From NCBI GenBank assembly GCA_028684405.1, contig JAQUGA010000136.1, positions 1-6,782 of the forward strand: a stretch of DNA of 6,782 bases. The letters are read 5' to 3'. Below the pieces are notes generated by a model that ran no database searches, was not told the origin of the DNA, and saw only the letters and a program-made list of their open reading frames with translations. Below are positions 4,888-6,782 of the stretch, in pieces. Numbering within the stretch: the first letter of the stretch is position 1; every line of letters starts with the position of its first letter. A program made the position numbers and the translations under genes. The DNA is from Bacteroidales bacterium. Lineage in GTDB: Bacteria > Bacteroidota > Bacteroidia > Bacteroidales > WCHB1-69.

Positions 4888-6391
4888 TGTTTTTGGATTA
4901 CTCTTCTTTTTGATTTTTTCTAACAACTCCATAGGTCAATCCCACGTAGTTTTCAATCAAACGTGTTCAAATGCCTATCTTTTTGCTTCACGCATGCAAA
5001 CCGAACAAGCAAAAACCATGCTTGCAGAGGCACAAAAAACAGATTCCCAAAACCAAGCCTACCTCTTTGTTAGCAATTATGCCGACTTGGTAAAACTGCT
5101 GGTAAACACCAACAAAAGCGAATTTGAAAACTTCAAAACTCAGTGTTCGGAAAAAATTTCGGTTTTTGAAAACATCGCTACAGAATCGCCCATTAAAGAT
5201 GCTATCATTGCTGAATTGTATTTTCATAGATCGATGGCTCGAATTGTATTTAATGAAAAAATTAGAGCTGCTTTTGATTTACGTAAAGCCAAATTGCTCT
5301 CGAATTTAAATCGGAAAAAATATCCCAATTTTGACTACAATTTAAAACTCTCTGGATTGCTAAATTTGATTACTGGAAGCATTCCCGACGATCTAAAGTG
5401 GGCTGCATCTTTAGCTTCGCTGTCGGGATCTATCGAAAAAGGCATCCAAGAAATAAACAGATACCATAGGTCGGTACAAAACGACACGCTTTTTAATTGC
5501 TTTTATCCTGAAGCAACTTGCCTGAAAATTGCTGTAATTCAAACATTCGACCCGATTGCAAAAGCCGAAAACAGAGTTAAAGCTATTTTATTTGATCCTG
5601 AAATAGAAAAAGAAATTTCTGTAAACAAACTGCTGACTTTTGTCTGTGCTGATTTTATGATGAAAAACGGGATGAATGATCATGCCATTGAAATTCTTTT
5701 ATCCATGAATTTTGACGAATCATTTTTGAATTTCTCATATATCGATTATCTAACTGGAATTGCTTTGCAAAACAAAATGGACAACAGAGCCGTGACTTAC
5801 TTCTTTAAATACGTGCTCAACACTTCGAACGAAAACTATGTAAAAGCAACCTACCAGCGAATTGCATGGCACTATTTGTTAAACAATACATCTGTTAAAT
5901 ATCAGGAACACATTCAAAATGTACTCAAATTTGGTCTTCAAAATTCCGAATCGGACAATGCCGCTATTGAAGAGGCAAATTCTGGAATAAAACCAAATTT
6001 AATTTTATTAAAAGCTAGGCTTTTATTTGATGGTGGATATTACGACAAATCCTTAGAAGTACTAAAACAGTATAAAACAGAGCCTATAGTTAGCGAAAAA
6101 AACATTGAATATCTCTACCGTTTAGCCCGAATTTACGATGAAAAAGGAGATGAAACCACGGCATTAAAATATTACAATACCGTGATTGCACAAGCCTCCA
6201 ACAAAGCTTGGTTTTATGCTGCAAACTCGTGCCTGATGGCTGGTTTTATGCATGAAATTAAAAAAGAGAACAAGATTGCTCTAAAATACTACAATGCCTG
6301 CCTAAAACTAAATCCAAACAAATACAAAACCTCCATCCACCAAAAAGCGAAAGCGGGAAAAAACAGAATAGAAAAAGGCAGTGCTGCATAA
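4865..6391 (+). CDS. Secreted TPR-like repeat protein of unknown function
   Basis: A 508-residue protein from ATG 4865. Residues 1-23 look like a Sec signal peptide: M-F-C-Y-K-E-F, then hydrophobic VFGLLFFLIF, then N-N-S-I-G followed by Q-S, with cleavage likely after S-I-G. An in-frame ATG at 4790, overlapping the upstream gene by 47 bp, would put 25 extra residues before this signal and is less likely. The mature part is largely helical. The C-terminal third has two clear tetratricopeptide-type helix pairs (about 415-448, with LYRLARIYDEKGDETTALKYY; and about 452-486, with ALKYYNACLKLNPNKY). Helical hairpins earlier are more diverged. A central segment (about 163-195, with TGSIPDDLKWAASL and then GIQEINRY) has a loop-helix look reminiscent of Iml2/TTC39 proteins. 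I do not recognise a specific family. It probably acts in the periplasm as a scaffold, and is cotranscribed with the two upstream genes unless the hairpin at its start terminates. Confidence 0.82.
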   Translation: MFCYKEFSVFGLLFFLIFSNNSIGQSHVVFNQTCSNAYLFASRMQTEQAKTMLAEAQKTDSQNQAYLFVSNYADLVKLLVNTNKSEFENFKTQCSEKISVFENIATESPIKDAIIAELYFHRSMARIVFNEKIRAAFDLRKAKLLSNLNRKKYPNFDYNLKLSGLLNLITGSIPDDLKWAASLASLSGSIEKGIQEINRYHRSVQNDTLFNCFYPEATCLKIAVIQTFDPIAKAENRVKAILFDPEIEKEISVNKLLTFVCADFMMKNGMNDHAIEILLSMNFDESFLNFSYIDYLTGIALQNKMDNRAVTYFFKYVLNTSNENYVKATYQRIAWHYLLNNTSVKYQEHIQNVLKFGLQNSESDNAAIEEANSGIKPNLILLKARLLFDGGYYDKSLEVLKQYKTEPIVSEKNIEYLYRLARIYDEKGDETTALKYYNTVIAQASNKAWFYAANSCLMAGFMHEIKKENKIALKYYNACLKLNPNKYKTSIHQKAKAGKNRIEKGSAA

Positions 6392-6441
6392 TACATCCCA
6401 AAAAACATAGAGCATTGGTACGAACACTAAATAATATAATA

Positions 6442-6473
6442 TTGGCGGATTACGGATAATTCTATTAATTTTG
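6442..6473 (+). promoter_or_regulatory. Promoter of the HD-domain gene
   Basis: A TTG at 6442-6444 is separated by 21 bp from TAATTTTG at 6466-6473, matching the Bacteroidota -33/-7 arrangement. The predicted start lies near 6479-6481, about 10 nt before the ATG at 6491. It is the only promoter in the window with both elements. It indicates that the HD gene starts a new transcription unit. Confidence 0.55.
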
Positions 6474-6490
6474 TATCAAATAATAAAAAA

Positions 6491-6782
6491 ATGGAATATA
6501 CAAATTTAGAAAGCCTATTTGACAAGTACACAAGTCGGTATTTGGAAATTTCAGATCCTCGGATTTTGGATTCAATTCAATTTAAAATCACTCATTCCAA
6601 AGGGGTTGCAGCAATTTGTTCCAATATTTCATTTTTTGTTTTTTCACTGCCTCGGCATCAATTAATGGCAAAAGCATGTGGGATTTTTCATGATATTGCC
6701 CGCTTTGAACAGCTGAAACATTTTAGCACTTTCGATGATTCAAAATCTTTTGATCATGGCGAAAAAGCAGTGGAAATTCTGA
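6491..6782 (+). CDS. HD-domain phosphohydrolase, 5' part only
   Basis: Ninety-seven codons are open from ATG 6491 to the window edge. The sequence shows the ordered HD-superfamily ligands: H35 (F31-K-I-T-H-S-K), the signature pair H67-D68 in G64-I-F-H-D-I-A-R-F-E, and H89 in S86-F-D-H-G-E-K-A. The spacing agrees with small bacterial HD hydrolases of roughly 200 residues that bind divalent metals and cleave phosphoester bonds, often in nucleotides. The distal Asp ligand would lie beyond the window. The ATG is supported by the promoter just upstream and an A-rich leader. The substrate cannot be told. No signal peptide is present, so it is cytosolic. Confidence 0.85.
   Translation, partial: MEYTNLESLFDKYTSRYLEISDPRILDSIQFKITHSKGVAAICSNISFFVFSLPRHQLMAKACGIFHDIARFEQLKHFSTFDDSKSFDHGEKAVEIL

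Noticed and set aside
4988..5227. Minus-strand open frame inside the TPR-like gene
   Set aside because: It is a shadow frame with no start context or domain, opposite a strongly supported coding region.
6376..6441. Rho-independent terminator after the TPR-like gene
   Set aside because: Only a tiny GCAG/CTGC dyad with a 2-nt gap at the stop codon is visible, too small to form a hairpin, and no T-run follows.

Overview
The window is AT-rich DNA most consistent with a member of the Bacteroidota. The evidence is the Bacteroidota-type -7 boxes (TAnnTTTG) in front of three transcription units, the absence of obvious Shine-Dalgarno sequences, and a Nif3-family gene directly followed by a C4 zinc-ribbon coiled-coil gene, a pairing I associate with this phylum. 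The exact genus cannot be told from the sequence.

Left part (1-2435, minus strand): a compact five-gene operon, read right to left. It encodes an ArsR/SmtB repressor, a small CxxC thioredoxin-like protein, an ArsF-type lipoprotein with a CPTC site, an ArsG/CcdA-like polytopic membrane protein, and a PF03773-type permease cut by the window edge. Gaps are 4 to 24 bp. The promoter carries a perfect -7 box with a 7-4-7 inverted repeat immediately downstream, the expected layout for autorepression by ArsR. The set reads as a metal(loid)- or organoarsenical-responsive efflux and thiol-redox module. Its three Cys-pair proteins (cytosolic, membrane, extracytoplasmic) could form a complete electron relay across the membrane.

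Middle (2436-2849): a gene-free divergent spacer. Its central 100 bases have about 43 percent G+C by direct count, against about 23 percent in the 100 bases just before. It carries nested inverted repeats, including a perfect 12-bp stem. Because the flanking genes diverge, these are not needed as terminators and remain unexplained.

Right part (2850-6391, plus strand): a Nif3-like dinuclear-metal protein with a CutA-like insert, the coiled-coil zinc-ribbon protein, and a secreted TPR-like protein of unknown function, probably cotranscribed. A perfect 13-bp stem spans the most likely start codon of the third gene and may be an attenuator or terminator. A new unit begins at about 6442 with its own promoter and an HD-domain phosphohydrolase gene that runs off the window.

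There are no RNA genes, CRISPR arrays, insertion sequences or complete mobile elements that I can recognise.
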